DNA of 64,000 nucleotides from Bordetella bronchialis (GCF_001676705.1 NZ_CP016170.1:1674001-1738000), one strand, 5' to 3'. Shown: positions 18,288 to 27,961, counted from the stretch's first letter. Made by a program: numbers and translations. The notes: a model not told the origin generated them from the sequence alone.

Positions 18288-18787
18288 GGATGTTGCTCCG
18301 TGAAATAGGCCTTCGTATAGGGATGGACGTCCGCGTCGGCCGCGGCATCCTGGGGGGTGTCCCAGCGGTAGCCCAGGTGCTGGGCGGCGGGCAGCGCCGC
18401 GGCCAGCGGGCCGGGCGGCAATTGCGTCCGGTATGCGAGCACTACGTAGTGCGTGGTCATGCCGGCCTCGCCGGCGAAGTTGATGTCGTAGAAGTGTTCG
18501 TAGACGCCATGCAGCCGCCAGTCCGCCGGCGGCAGCGCCATGCCCAGTTCTTCCCGCGCCAGGCGTTGCAGCGCACCGGCCAGCGCCTCGCCCTTGCGTA
18601 TGCGACCGCCCGGCACGAACCAGCGGCCCTGCGCCGGCGGATTGCCGCGCAGGCCCAGCAGGTAGCGTCCGCGGTGGTCGCGCACCAGCAGATCGATGGA
18701 GACCAGCGGCAGCATGTCCACCGCGGCACGGAAGCGTTCGGGGCTGAGCCGGCCCGCGGCGGATGGCAATGCCCCTTCAATAGACAT
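18284..18787 (-). CDS. gmm: GDP-mannose mannosyl hydrolase (Nudix family)
   Basis: This 167-aa Nudix-fold enzyme is of the WcaH/Gmm type, which hydrolyses GDP-mannose (and GDP-glucose) to GDP and the free sugar and may tune sugar flux. The modified Nudix box is visible in WFVPGGRIRKGEALAGAL followed by RLAREELG, where the family departs from the standard REUXEE pattern. Other typical segments are LPLVSIDLLVRDHRGRYLLG and HFYDINFAGEAGMTTHYVV. The start overlaps the wcaJ end by 11 bp and the stop overlaps manC by 4 bp. Confidence 0.9.
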   Translation of the reverse strand: MSIEGALPSAAGRLSPERFRAAVDMLPLVSIDLLVRDHRGRYLLGLRGNPPAQGRWFVPGGRIRKGEALAGALQRLAREELGMALPPADWRLHGVYEHFYDINFAGEAGMTTHYVVLAYRTQLPPGPLAAALPAAQHLGYRWDTPQDAAADADVHPYTKAYFTEQHP

Positions 18788-20186
18788 TTTTCCCGGTCCA
18801 GCCCGACACGGCGGTCTTGGCGATGATGCGCAGGTCCATCAGGAAGGTCCAGTTCTGGATGTAGTACAGATCGAACTCCACGCGGTCGCGCATTTTGTGG
18901 ACGGTATCGGTCTGGCCGCGGAAGCCGTTCACCTGGGCCCAGCCCGTGATGCCCGGCTTGACGCGATGGCGCATCATGTAGCGGGCCACCACATCCTTGT
19001 ATTGCTCGTTGTGTTCGAGCGCGTGCGGACGCGGTCCGACCACGGACATCTCGCCGCGCAGCACATTGATGAACTGCGGCAGCTCGTCCAGGCTGGTCCG
19101 CCGCAGGAAGGCGCCGATCGATGTCACGCGCGCGTCGTTGCGCGTGGCCTGCGTCACCGTGCCATGCTGCTCGCGATGCACCGTCATGCTGCGGAACTTG
19201 TAGACGCGGAACACCTTGCCGTCCACGCCCAGGCGCGCCTGGGTGAACAGCACGGGCCCGCGCGAAGTCAGCTTGATCAACAGGGCGATGGTCAGGAGCA
19301 GCGGCGACAGGCCAAGCAGCACGCAGAAGGCGAAGACGCGATCGAATACCTCCTTGGCCATGCCGCGTATGCCCGCCGCGGGCAGGCTGTTCAGTTCGAT
19401 CGCCGGCACGCCCAGGAATTCGTCGACGCGATGGCCCAGCAGCCGCACGGACATCACATCCGGAATCCAGCGCACGTCGATGGGGTCGTGGCGCAGGTGA
19501 TAGATGGCCTCGCGCACCAGCTGGCTGGATTCCACCGGCAGGGCGATCCAGACCTCCCGCACCTCGTGCTCGCGGATGAAGGGCGACAGCTCGCTCAGCG
19601 ATGTCAGGTGGTGCGCCTTGGCGGGCAGATGTTCCTTGGTGTTGACGTAGATGCCCGCGATCTCGTAGCCGCTGCTGCGCGCCATGGCCGCGCGCCGCCA
19701 CAGATCATGGCCCAGCGTGCCGAAGCCGATCATCACGACGCGCTTGCGGTCCAGCCCGCGGTCGCGCGCCTCGCGCAGGATGCCGTGCACGACCAGCCGC
19801 AGGCCCACCAGGCCCGCCGCGGTGCCGCCGTACCACACCAGCGCCCACAAGCGCGATATCGCGCCCACCTGGTGATTGAGGAAGCTGATAAGAATGCCCA
19901 GCGCGAACACCGCCGTCCACGCGGCGAAACTGCGCACGGACAGGTCGAACAGGCTGCGGCCGCGCCATGACGTGTACAGGCGGAAGGCCGGGAACAGCGC
20001 GATCGTGCCGAAGCTGCATAGATAAACCAGCATCGCGTGGATGGGCGCGACTTCCGGTCCTTGCCGCGCGTCCAGCCATGTGGTCGCGGCCAATCCCACC
20101 GCGGCGACGACCGCGGCATCGGTTAATCGAAACAGCAGGCTGGTATCGGCCAGCCTGCCGGATGCGTACACCGACGAAGTGTCCAT
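18777..20186 (-). CDS. wcaJ: Undecaprenyl-phosphate glucose phosphotransferase (WcaJ type)
   Basis: WcaJ transfers glucose-1-phosphate from UDP-glucose to undecaprenyl phosphate, starting the repeat unit. The 469-aa protein has four to five N-terminal membrane segments (about 15-140), a CoA-binding-like Rossmann region ([14 protein letters not shown]), and a C-terminal sugar-transferase domain with SLLLT-type membrane helix, [29 protein letters not shown] and [11 protein letters not shown]. The ATG at 20186 is preferred because GGAG lies 8 bp before it; a longer frame to 20291 has no ribosome site. It is the first gene of the minus-strand operon, 240 bp from the divergent wza. Confidence 0.93.
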   Translation of the reverse strand: MDTSSVYASGRLADTSLLFRLTDAAVVAAVGLAATTWLDARQGPEVAPIHAMLVYLCSFGTIALFPAFRLYTSWRGRSLFDLSVRSFAAWTAVFALGILISFLNHQVGAISRLWALVWYGGTAAGLVGLRLVVHGILREARDRGLDRKRVVMIGFGTLGHDLWRRAAMARSSGYEIAGIYVNTKEHLPAKAHHLTSLSELSPFIREHEVREVWIALPVESSQLVREAIYHLRHDPIDVRWIPDVMSVRLLGHRVDEFLGVPAIELNSLPAAGIRGMAKEVFDRVFAFCVLLGLSPLLLTIALLIKLTSRGPVLFTQARLGVDGKVFRVYKFRSMTVHREQHGTVTQATRNDARVTSIGAFLRRTSLDELPQFINVLRGEMSVVGPRPHALEHNEQYKDVVARYMMRHRVKPGITGWAQVNGFRGQTDTVHKMRDRVEFDLYYIQNWTFLMDLRIIAKTAVSGWTGKNVY

Positions 20187-20426
20187 GACGAGCTCCAAGG
20201 CGATTCCTCGGCGCGGCCGGCAGGCTGCGCGGCGCCGCAGTATGGCGACCGAAAAATCATAGGGAGCCCTCATGCAGGTCGAAACGTCCAAAGGGCTTAT
20301 GCGAGGTATTAGGCCATCAGCCCAATGTGCGGCACCGCGGAAATCGCGTGGAATGTCGCAACCCGTTACGCGGCCGTAGTACCGCGAAACAGTAGGCCCT
20401 GACAGGTCATCAACCGTGGAAAGCCA
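20187..20426. promoter_or_regulatory. Divergent wcaJ/wza control region
   Basis: This 240-bp spacer must carry the promoters for both arms of the polysaccharide locus. No clear sigma-70 boxes and no JUMPstart/ops element (GGCGGTAG) were found. No strong dyad was seen beyond a 5-bp GGGCT/AGCCC pairing near 20293-20323. Confidence 0.5.
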
Positions 20427-21566
20427 ATGAACACGACACTACGCACGCTGTGCCGGGGCGCCCTTATGGTGGCGCTCGTTTCGTTATTGGGCGCTTGCGC
20501 GTTCGCGCCGGGCATGCGGTACAAGCCCGACTTTCTGGTCGATCCCAACGATCCGAATTCGAAGGTGCAAGTCACCGCCATAACGCCGCGGGTCGCGATG
20601 GAACAGACCAAGGCGAACGAACAGCCGGTGGGCGATAACGTTCGTAAACTTCTCGGCACGCCGTCGCCGTATGTCATCGGCCCGGGCGACATCCTTTCGA
20701 TTGTGGTCTGGGACCACCCCGAACTAGTGCTTCCGACGCAAACCTACAGTATCGGTACGGGGCCGACCGAACTCACCTTTGGCGATACGGGTGCAGGTAT
20801 TCCGGGCTATCCGGTGTCCTCGGATGGCTACATTCAGTTCCCCTATGTCGGTCTTGTGAAGGTAGCCGGGTTGACGGAGGCCCAGGTCCGCAGCAGCTTG
20901 ATACGCGGCTCGGCCAACTATATTCAGGATCCTCAAATCACGGTGCGCGTGCTAGGTTATCGCAGCAAACGCGTATTCGTTGAAGGCGAGGTGAAGACGC
21001 CGGGACCGCTGCCCATCACTGATGTGCCCATGACCCTGCCGCAGGCGATCAACACGGCGGGCGGCGTGCTGCCCACCGCGGATCGCAGCCGTGTCTATGT
21101 GACCCGAAACGGGCAGACGACGCGTGTGGATTTGCCGGCGCTGCAGCAGGCGGGCATCGATCCGACGTCCATCCTGCTGCACTCCAACGATATCGTCCGC
21201 GTCGTGCCGCGCGACGAGAACAAGGTGTATGTGATGGGAGAAGTGACGCAGCCGCTGGCGCTGACGATGCGCGACGGTGTGCTGTCGCTGGGCGACGCCT
21301 TGGGCGAAACCGGCGGCCCCAGCCAGTTGACCAGTGAACCGGCGGACATCTATGTGGTCCGCTCCATGCCGAACGCCACACCGGAGGTATTCAGACTGGA
21401 CAGCGCATCACCGCAAGCCATGGCGGTTGCCCAGAAATTCCCGTTGCAGTCCAAGGACGTGGTGTTTGTCGACGCGGGCAACCTGGTGCGGTGGAATCGC
21501 TTTATTTCGCTCTTGTTCCCCAGCGCGCAGACCGTCCAGACCGTGGACGCCGTGCGCCGCGACTAA
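20427..21566 (+). CDS. wza: Polysaccharide export outer-membrane lipoprotein Wza
   Basis: Wza forms the octameric outer-membrane channel for exopolysaccharide. The 379-aa precursor has a lipoprotein signal peptide with lipobox LLGAC and lipidated Cys24. The polysaccharide-export domain follows (VIGPGDILSIVVWDHPEL, SDGYIQFPYVGLVKVAGLTEAQV) and then two SLBB-type domains (VFVEGEVKTPGPLPI, VYVMGEVTQPLAL). The C-terminal WNRFISLLFPSAQTV is the likely amphipathic helix that spans the outer membrane. It opens the plus-strand arm and is followed by wzc after 94 bp. Base composition appears less GC-rich than in the biosynthetic genes. Confidence 0.95.
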   Translation: MNTTLRTLCRGALMVALVSLLGACAFAPGMRYKPDFLVDPNDPNSKVQVTAITPRVAMEQTKANEQPVGDNVRKLLGTPSPYVIGPGDILSIVVWDHPELVLPTQTYSIGTGPTELTFGDTGAGIPGYPVSSDGYIQFPYVGLVKVAGLTEAQVRSSLIRGSANYIQDPQITVRVLGYRSKRVFVEGEVKTPGPLPITDVPMTLPQAINTAGGVLPTADRSRVYVTRNGQTTRVDLPALQQAGIDPTSILLHSNDIVRVVPRDENKVYVMGEVTQPLALTMRDGVLSLGDALGETGGPSQLTSEPADIYVVRSMPNATPEVFRLDSASPQAMAVAQKFPLQSKDVVFVDAGNLVRWNRFISLLFPSAQTVQTVDAVRRD

Positions 21567-21660
21567 CCCCCTCCGCACGCGGCCCGCATGGTGTTGCGAT
21601 GCGGGCCGCCGCGTGCCGGTCAGGGCCGGCGCGTTGTTTCTTCCTACTAGCGAGTCGACA

Positions 21661-23919
21661 ATGAAGCAGCCTCCTCTCCAGCTGGAATACGCCAATACCG
21701 GCGCCGCCACGCCCGACACGCCGATGATGTCGTATGTGGATGTATTGCTGGCGAACCGTTTCATGATCATCGTCGTGACCGTGCTCGCCACACTGATCGG
21801 CGTCGCGTACTACATGGTCAAGCCACCCGTCTACCAATCCGACATCGCGGTACAGGTGGAAGAGGAGTTGCCGACCGGGCAAAGGACGAGCACGCTGAGC
21901 GACGTGTCGTCGATCTTCGACATCAAGCAGGCCGCCTCGGGGGAAATGGAGATCCTGCGTTCGCGCATGGTCGTCGGCCACGCCGTGGACTATTACCAGC
22001 TCTACGTGCATGCGAGTCCCGACTACTTTCCCGTGATCGGCCGCTGGCTGGCCAAGCGGCACGAGAGCTTTGCCTTGCCGGAAGCGGTCACCAGCGCCAT
22101 CCCCGGCGGCTGGGCATGGGGCGGCGAGCGCATCCAGGTCAACCGCATCGACGTCCCCGACGACCTGATAGGCAAGAAGCTGCGCGTGGTGGCGCTGGGC
22201 GGCGGCGCCTATGAGCTTATCGATCCCGTGCACGACCGCCGCTTCGAGGGCAGGGTGGGCCAGCTGGAGCGCTTCGAAGTGCCGGGCGGCGCGATCGAAG
22301 TGCAGATCGACACGCTGCAGGCGCGGCCCGAAACCAACTTCACCATCGTGCGCGATTCGCGCCTGGAGGCCATCGAGTCGCTGCAGGCGCGCATGGGGAT
22401 TTTCGAGCGCGGCCGCCAATCCAATGTGATAGGCGTCACCCTGCAGGGGCAGGAACCGGTGCTGACCGCGGCCGTGCTGAACGAGATCGGCCAGGAATAC
22501 GTGCGGCAGAACATCAACCGCAAGACGGCCCAGGCGGAAAAGTCCCTGGCCTTCCTGGATCAGCAACTGCCCGTGCTGAAGAAGCAGCTGGAAGAATCGG
22601 AAACGCGCTACAACGCGCTGCGTAATTCGCGCGGCACCATCGACCTGACCGAAGAGGCCAAGCTGGTCCTGGGCCAGTCCGTGGAAACCCAGAACCGCAT
22701 TTTCGAACTGAAGGCGCGGCGCCAGGAACTCGTGACCCGCTTCGCGTCCTCGCATCCCAGCATCGCCGCCATCGACCGGCAGATCGCCTCGCTGACCGGC
22801 GATATGAACAAGCTGAACAGCAAGATCCGCGAGCTGCCCGACCTGGAGCAGGACGTGGTGCGCCTGACCCGCGACGTGAAGGTCAACACCGACCTGTACA
22901 CGGGCCTGCTGGCCAACGCGCAGCAGCTGCGCATGATACGCGCCGGCAAGGTGGGCAGCGTGCGCGTGGTCGATACCGCCATTCCGGCCGAACGCCCGCT
23001 CAGCCCCAAGGCGCCCATTGTGATCGGCGTGGCGGCGCTGGCCGGGCTCATCCTGGGGGTGATCGCCGCCTTCCTGCGCAACGCCTTGTTCGGCGGCCTG
23101 ACCGACCCCGACGAGATCGAACGCTACACCGGCCTGCCGGTGCTGGCGACCGTGCCCTACAGCGACCTGCAGGACCGCTTGTGGCGGCGCGCCCGGCGCA
23201 AGAACGCCCGCATCCCGGCGCTGCTGGCGCAGAGCAACGGCAGTACGCCGCCGATAGAAAGCCTGCGCAGCTTCCGCACGGTACTGCAGGTAGCCATGCG
23301 CGATTCGTCCAACAACATCGTGGTGTTCACCGGGCCGCTGGCCGGCGTGGGCAAGTCCTTCCTGTCGGCCAACTTCGCCTTCATCCAGGCGGCGGTGGGC
23401 AAGCGGGTACTGCTGATCGACGCCGACTTCCGCCGCGGCACGCTGAACCGCTATTTCGCGACCTCCGCGGAGAACGGCCTGTTCGAGGTCCTGGCGGGCA
23501 CCGTGCCGCTGGAAGCCGTGACCAAGCGCAATATCATGAACGGCGTGGATTTCATCTCAACGGGACGGGTCACCTTCGATCCCTCCGAATTGCTGGCCTC
23601 CGAGGCCTTCGGCGAATGCCTGCATGCGCTGGCGGCCGACTATGACATCGTCATCGTCGACACGGCGCCGGTGCTGTCGTCGTCCGACGCGGCGGTGGTG
23701 GGCGCGCATGCCGCGGCCGTCATGGTCGTGGTGCGTTCCGGCATGAACACGGTGGGTGAAATCCGCGAGACCAACAAGCGCCTGCAGCAGGCGGGCGCGC
23801 CGGTCGCCGGTGTCGTCTTCAACGGCTTGAAGCTGCAGTCGGAGGGATGGGGCTACCGCTCGAAGTACGGGCCGTACCGCTACTCGCGTGCCTCGTATTA
23901 CGGCGAGAACCAGCCATAG
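21661..23919 (+). CDS. wzc: Polysaccharide co-polymerase / tyrosine autokinase Wzc
   Basis: Wzc controls polymer length and links Wzy to Wza across the periplasm. The 752-aa protein has TM1 at about 35-55, a large Wzz-type periplasmic domain with coiled-coil segments, and TM2 at about 445-470. The C-terminal BY-kinase domain has Walker A FTGPLAGVGKS (about 556-566), Walker A' LLIDADFRRG and Walker B IVIVDTAPVL. The tail carries six tyrosines within SKYGPYRYSRASYY and its flanks, the autophosphorylation cluster. The ATG at 21661 starts a typical Wzc N-terminus; a longer frame overlapping wza is rejected. No Wzb phosphatase gene lies nearby. Confidence 0.94.
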   Translation: MKQPPLQLEYANTGAATPDTPMMSYVDVLLANRFMIIVVTVLATLIGVAYYMVKPPVYQSDIAVQVEEELPTGQRTSTLSDVSSIFDIKQAASGEMEILRSRMVVGHAVDYYQLYVHASPDYFPVIGRWLAKRHESFALPEAVTSAIPGGWAWGGERIQVNRIDVPDDLIGKKLRVVALGGGAYELIDPVHDRRFEGRVGQLERFEVPGGAIEVQIDTLQARPETNFTIVRDSRLEAIESLQARMGIFERGRQSNVIGVTLQGQEPVLTAAVLNEIGQEYVRQNINRKTAQAEKSLAFLDQQLPVLKKQLEESETRYNALRNSRGTIDLTEEAKLVLGQSVETQNRIFELKARRQELVTRFASSHPSIAAIDRQIASLTGDMNKLNSKIRELPDLEQDVVRLTRDVKVNTDLYTGLLANAQQLRMIRAGKVGSVRVVDTAIPAERPLSPKAPIVIGVAALAGLILGVIAAFLRNALFGGLTDPDEIERYTGLPVLATVPYSDLQDRLWRRARRKNARIPALLAQSNGSTPPIESLRSFRTVLQVAMRDSSNNIVVFTGPLAGVGKSFLSANFAFIQAAVGKRVLLIDADFRRGTLNRYFATSAENGLFEVLAGTVPLEAVTKRNIMNGVDFISTGRVTFDPSELLASEAFGECLHALAADYDIVIVDTAPVLSSSDAAVVGAHAAAVMVVVRSGMNTVGEIRETNKRLQQAGAPVAGVVFNGLKLQSEGWGYRSKYGPYRYSRASYYGENQP

Positions 23920-23934
23920 CGCATTGGAGACGAC

Positions 23935-25338
23935 ATGGATTCCCTGGGTGTTCCGGATGCTTCCGGATTCCCGCCGCACGTCTTCCGCGCAGATGAGATA
24001 CGTGGCCGGGTCGGCCAGGAAATCGATGCCCGCTTCGCGCACGCCCTGGGCGTGGCGGTGGGACGCTACGCGGCTGAACTGGGCCGGCGCGCGGTGGTGG
24101 TCGGCAAGGACGCGCGGTTGAGCAGCGTCGCGCTGGGCGCGGCGCTGCAGGCGGGCGTGCGCGAATCCGGCATGGCGGTGATCGACATCGGCATGGCGGC
24201 CACGCCCTTGACCTGGTTCGCGGCGCGCCTGACCGAGAGCGGGGCCGCGGTGGCGGTGACCGGCGGCCACGACGACGACGGCTACAACGGCTTCAAGATC
24301 ATGCTGGACGGCCACACGCTGGGGCAGGCCGCCCTGCACGCCTTGCGCGGCCGCATGCGGTCGCCGCAGCCCGGCGCGGCGCGCCCCGGCGCGCGGGCAC
24401 AGATCAACGCCGCGCAGTGCTATGTCTCGCGCCTGGTCAGCGATATCCGGCTGGAACGGTCGGTGAAAGTCGCGCTCGACTGCGGCCACGGCGTCGCGGG
24501 CAGCCTGGCGCCCGATGCGCTGCGCGAACTGGGTTGCGAAGTCACCGAGTTGTCCTGCGACATGACGGGCAGCTACCCGGCGGATGAGCCGCGGCCCGGG
24601 GAAGCCCGCTACGTGGCCGACCTGGCCGCCCGCCTGCGCTACAGCGGCTGCGAGCTGGCGCTTTCGATCGCGGGGGACGGCGACAAGGTCTCGGTGCTGA
24701 CCCGCTCGGGCGCGCGTATCTGCGCGGACCGCCTGCTCATCCTGTTCGCCCGCGACATACTGGGGTCGGGCCGCCGTGGCGCGGTGGTGCACGACATCAA
24801 GAGCAGCCGCAATCTGGCACGCGAGATCCAGGCGCTGGGCGGCACGTCCGTGGTCAGCCGTGGCGGCGATGCGCAGATCGCCGACAAGATGCGCGAGACC
24901 GGCGCGCTGCTGGGCGGCGAGACCGGCGGCGGCATCCGCTTCAAGGACCGCTGGCACGGCGATAGCGACGGCCTGTACGCCGCGGCCCGCTTGCTGGAGC
25001 TGCTGTCGCGCCATCGCGATGCGTCGCAGGCGCTGGATGCGCTGCCGCAGTCCTGCGCCACGCCGGAGCTCCGGCTGGACACCGCCGAAGGCGAGCAGTA
25101 CCGGCTGGTCGAGGCGCTGCGCGCCAGCGGCCGCTTCCTGGGCGCGCGCGAGATCATTCACCTGGACGGCGTGCGCGTCGAATACGACGACGGCTTCGGC
25201 CTGGCGCGGCCCGCGGCCGCGCAACCGGCGGTGATGCTGCGCTTCGAGGGCGACAACGGCATGGCACTGTCGCGCATCCAGGAAGACTTCCGCCGCCAGC
25301 TGCTTAGCGTGGCACCAGGATTGCGACTGCCTTTTTAA
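23935..25338 (+). CDS. Phosphomannomutase-like protein with degenerate active-site motifs
   Basis: The 467-aa length and overall pattern match the phosphomannomutase/phosphoglucomutase family (AlgC, CpsG), which converts mannose-6-phosphate to mannose-1-phosphate via a phosphoserine. Key motifs are altered. The phosphoserine loop TGSHNP reads TGGHDDDGYNG, with Gly111 at the catalytic Ser. The metal loop DGDGDR reads AGDGDK. The sugar-binding GEMSGH reads GETGGG. The N-terminal FRAYDIRG reads FRADEIRG. The frame is intact and GC-typical, so it is not a decaying pseudogene. It sits 15 bp after wzc and 22 bp before galE. A non-catalytic or altered role is inferred; a functional mutase should exist elsewhere. 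Confidence 0.85.
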   Translation: MDSLGVPDASGFPPHVFRADEIRGRVGQEIDARFAHALGVAVGRYAAELGRRAVVVGKDARLSSVALGAALQAGVRESGMAVIDIGMAATPLTWFAARLTESGAAVAVTGGHDDDGYNGFKIMLDGHTLGQAALHALRGRMRSPQPGAARPGARAQINAAQCYVSRLVSDIRLERSVKVALDCGHGVAGSLAPDALRELGCEVTELSCDMTGSYPADEPRPGEARYVADLAARLRYSGCELALSIAGDGDKVSVLTRSGARICADRLLILFARDILGSGRRGAVVHDIKSSRNLAREIQALGGTSVVSRGGDAQIADKMRETGALLGGETGGGIRFKDRWHGDSDGLYAAARLLELLSRHRDASQALDALPQSCATPELRLDTAEGEQYRLVEALRASGRFLGAREIIHLDGVRVEYDDGFGLARPAAAQPAVMLRFEGDNGMALSRIQEDFRRQLLSVAPGLRLPF

Positions 25339-25360
25339 TCAGTTGTCCCACGGAGCGGCA

Positions 25361-26398
25361 ATGACGACGCTATTGGTCACCGGCGGCGCCGGCTATATCG
25401 GCAGCCATACCCTGATAGAACTGGTGGGCGCGGGATACCGCCCCATCGTCATCGATAACCTGTGCAACGGCAGCCGCGCGGCCGTGCGCCGCGTCGAACG
25501 CATCGTCGGCACGCGCATCGCCTTCGTCGAGGGGGATATCCGTTCAGCGGCTTTGCTGGACGGACTGTTCTCGCTGCAGAAGCGGCAGGGCCAGCCCATC
25601 GAATGCGTGCTGCATCTGGCGGGTGTGAAGGCGGTGGGCGAATCGGTGCGCGATCCCGTCAAGTACTTCGACAACAATGTCTCCGGCACGGTGGCGCTGC
25701 TGTCGGCGATGCGCGAGCACGGCGTGCGCCGCCTGGTGTTCAGTTCGTCCGCCACGGTGTACGGCGTGCCGCGTTTCCTGCCCTTTACGGAAGAACATCC
25801 GCTGCAGCCGACCAATCCGTACGGGCGCTCGAAGCTGATCGTGGAACAGATGCTGCAGGATGCCTGCGCCGCGGATGCGGGGTTCAGCGCGGTCACCTTG
25901 CGCTACTTCAATCCCATCGGCGCGCATCCCAGCGGCCTGATCGGCGAGAACCCGCGCGACGTGCCCAACAATCTGTTCCCGTACATCACCCAGGTGGCGG
26001 TGGGCAGGCAGCCGCACCTGAAGGTATTCGGCGACGATTACGAAACCGAAGACGGCACGGGCGTGCGCGATTACCTGCACGTCATGGACCTGGCCGCGGG
26101 CCATGTGCGCGCCGTGGATTACGCGCTGCGGCATTCCGGCTTCGTCGCGGTCAACCTGGGAACGGGCAAGGGCACCAGCGTCATGCAGCTCGTTCGCACC
26201 TTCGAGCGCGTCAACGGCCTGCGCATTCCCTGCCGCATCGAGCCGCGCCGGCCGGGCGACGTGGACCGCGTCTGGGCCGATGCCAGCCTGGCCCGCCGCC
26301 TCTTGAACTGGCGGACGACCTACGAAGTCGAGCACATGTGCAAGGACGGCTGGCGGTGGCAGCAGGCGAACCCGGAAGGCTACGGCGCGCTGCACTGA
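25361..26398 (+). CDS. galE: UDP-glucose 4-epimerase
   Basis: GalE interconverts UDP-glucose and UDP-galactose, supplying galactose for the polymer. The 345-aa protein has the Rossmann motif VTGGAGYIGSHT, the catalytic FSSSATVYG and NPYGRSK (Ser and Tyr-x3-Lys), RYFNPIGAHPSG and GTGVRDYLHVMDLA. The ATG at 25361 directly precedes the Rossmann strand and follows CGGAG; the in-frame ATG at 25343 would only add six residues. It is the last gene of the wza-wzc arm. Confidence 0.95.
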   Translation: MTTLLVTGGAGYIGSHTLIELVGAGYRPIVIDNLCNGSRAAVRRVERIVGTRIAFVEGDIRSAALLDGLFSLQKRQGQPIECVLHLAGVKAVGESVRDPVKYFDNNVSGTVALLSAMREHGVRRLVFSSSATVYGVPRFLPFTEEHPLQPTNPYGRSKLIVEQMLQDACAADAGFSAVTLRYFNPIGAHPSGLIGENPRDVPNNLFPYITQVAVGRQPHLKVFGDDYETEDGTGVRDYLHVMDLAAGHVRAVDYALRHSGFVAVNLGTGKGTSVMQLVRTFERVNGLRIPCRIEPRRPGDVDRVWADASLARRLLNWRTTYEVEHMCKDGWRWQQANPEGYGALH

Positions 26399-26574
26399 CG
26401 CGGCGGGATCGTGGGGAAGGCGCGGGTGCGCCGCGCGGGCACGGCGGTTGCTAAAGGCGCGCCACCTGCCGCGCAGGCGCCCTCGGCATCCCGCTGGGCG
26501 CCGGCCGGCGACCCCCTGTCCATGGCGGCGCGGAGCCGCCACCCGAGCATGATCACCCGGCCCCTTCGTTCCCT

Positions 26575-27762
26575 ATGAGCTCCCAGCCCCGCGTGACGCC
26601 CGCCCCCGCGGCGAGCGTGTCCGATACGGCGATACAGACGGTCCAGGCCGCCGCCTCGGGAAACACCGATCCCGCCGCGCCGCCACCGCCGCGCGCGTTC
26701 GACCGGCGGCACGCGCCTTTGTCCATCATCGCCGTGCTGGCCGTCGTTTTCGCCTTGCACTTCGCGCGCGACTTCGTCATCCCGCTGGTGCTCTCGATCA
26801 TCCTGTCGTACGCGCTGGACGGTCCCGTGGGCTTCCTGACACGCAGGCTGCGCATGCCGCGCGTCATATCGGCCACGGTGGTGGTGACGGCGCTGGTGGC
26901 CGTCGTGGTGTTCGGCGTCCTGTCATTGCGCGGCCAGGTCATGTCCATCGTCGACAACCTGCCCTATACGGCGCAGAAGGTGGCGCGCTCGGTGGAAAGC
27001 TTCAGCGGCGGCGGCGGCTCCATCATGGACAAGTTGCGCGCGGCCGCGAATACCGTCAGTACGCCCGAGAAGCCGCGGCCGGGCGGCGAACGCGTGGTGG
27101 TGACGCGACCGGCCGACAAGCTGGAGGAAATGCTGCTGGCCGGCTCCATGGGCGTGGCGGAATTCCTCGGGCAGACCTTGATGGTGATCTTCCTGGTGTT
27201 CTTCCTGCTGCTGGCGGGCGACACCTTCAAGCGCAAATTCGTGCACGTATGCGGCCGCAATTTGAGCGAGAAAAAAATCAGCGTGCATATGCTGGGCGAG
27301 ATCCATCGCTCCATCCGGCTGTACATGATGATGATGGTGGTCACCAACGTGCTGCTGGCGCTGCTGACCTGGGCGGCCTTCCGCTGGATAGGCCTGGAGA
27401 ACGCCGGGATGTGGGCGGTGGTCGCCGGCGCCTTGCACGTGATTCCCTATTTCGGTCCGCTGCTGGTCGCCGTCTTTACCGGCGTGGCCGCCGTGGTGCA
27501 GTTCGGCGAACTCGGCCCGGCCTTGCTGGTGGCGGGCGTGTCCCTGCTGATCGCGGCCCTGATCGGTTTCGTGGTGCAGACCTGGATGACCGGCCGCATC
27601 GCCAAAATGAACCCGGTCGCTGTCTTCGTCATCCTGCTGCTATTCACCTGGGCCTGGGGACTGTGGGGCACGCTGCTGTCCATTCCCATCGCCGTCATCG
27701 TCAAGGTGGTGGCCGATCACGTAGAGGGCTTCCAGGGCGTGGCGGAATTCCTGGGGGAATAG
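26575..27762 (+). CDS. AI-2E family (PerM/TqsA-type) transporter
   Basis: The 395-aa inner-membrane protein begins with a Pro/Ala-rich cytoplasmic tail of about 45 residues. The family core follows: paired helices (LSIIAVLAVVFALHFARDFVIPLVLSII), a soluble middle part, and C-terminal helices containing MWAVVAGALHVIPYFGPLL and MNPVAVFVILLLFTWAWGLWG. The PxxGP-type HVIPYFGP motif is diagnostic. Members are proposed exporters of AI-2 or Na+(Li+)/H+ antiporters; the substrate here is unknown. A 176-bp gap separates it from galE. Confidence 0.85.
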   Translation: MSSQPRVTPAPAASVSDTAIQTVQAAASGNTDPAAPPPPRAFDRRHAPLSIIAVLAVVFALHFARDFVIPLVLSIILSYALDGPVGFLTRRLRMPRVISATVVVTALVAVVVFGVLSLRGQVMSIVDNLPYTAQKVARSVESFSGGGGSIMDKLRAAANTVSTPEKPRPGGERVVVTRPADKLEEMLLAGSMGVAEFLGQTLMVIFLVFFLLLAGDTFKRKFVHVCGRNLSEKKISVHMLGEIHRSIRLYMMMMVVTNVLLALLTWAAFRWIGLENAGMWAVVAGALHVIPYFGPLLVAVFTGVAAVVQFGELGPALLVAGVSLLIAALIGFVVQTWMTGRIAKMNPVAVFVILLLFTWAWGLWGTLLSIPIAVIVKVVADHVEGFQGVAEFLGE

Positions 27763-27861
27763 CGGCCGTCACGGGCATCGGCCACCGCGGCGCTCGGCCG
27801 CGGGCCGCGAGCCACGGATTGCGGGCACGGCGCATGCGACCCGGTTCCGATTCGGCCCGAT

Positions 27862-27961
27862 GTTATCCCCAGGTTCTGTGGACAACCCTATGGATAGTCT
27901 GCGAACAGGCGGAAAAAACCCTTGCGCGGCAAGGGCTTGGGCCCGGAGGTCAAAATCCTCC
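27862..27961 (-). repeat. Dispersed intergenic repeat, copy A
   Basis: Read on the minus strand, this ~100-bp element runs from GGATTTTGACC to a TTGTCCACA-N5-GGGGATAAC end. It is the same family as the two plus-strand copies at 30974 and 31091. It contains the hairpin CCTTGC/GCAAGG and a DnaA-box-like TTGTCCACA. It lies between the convergent AI-2E transporter and sirtuin genes. Confidence 0.7.

Noticed and set aside
20187..20426. JUMPstart/ops element for RfaH-type antitermination before wza or wcaJ
   Set aside because: The GGCGGTAG core was looked for on both strands and not found.
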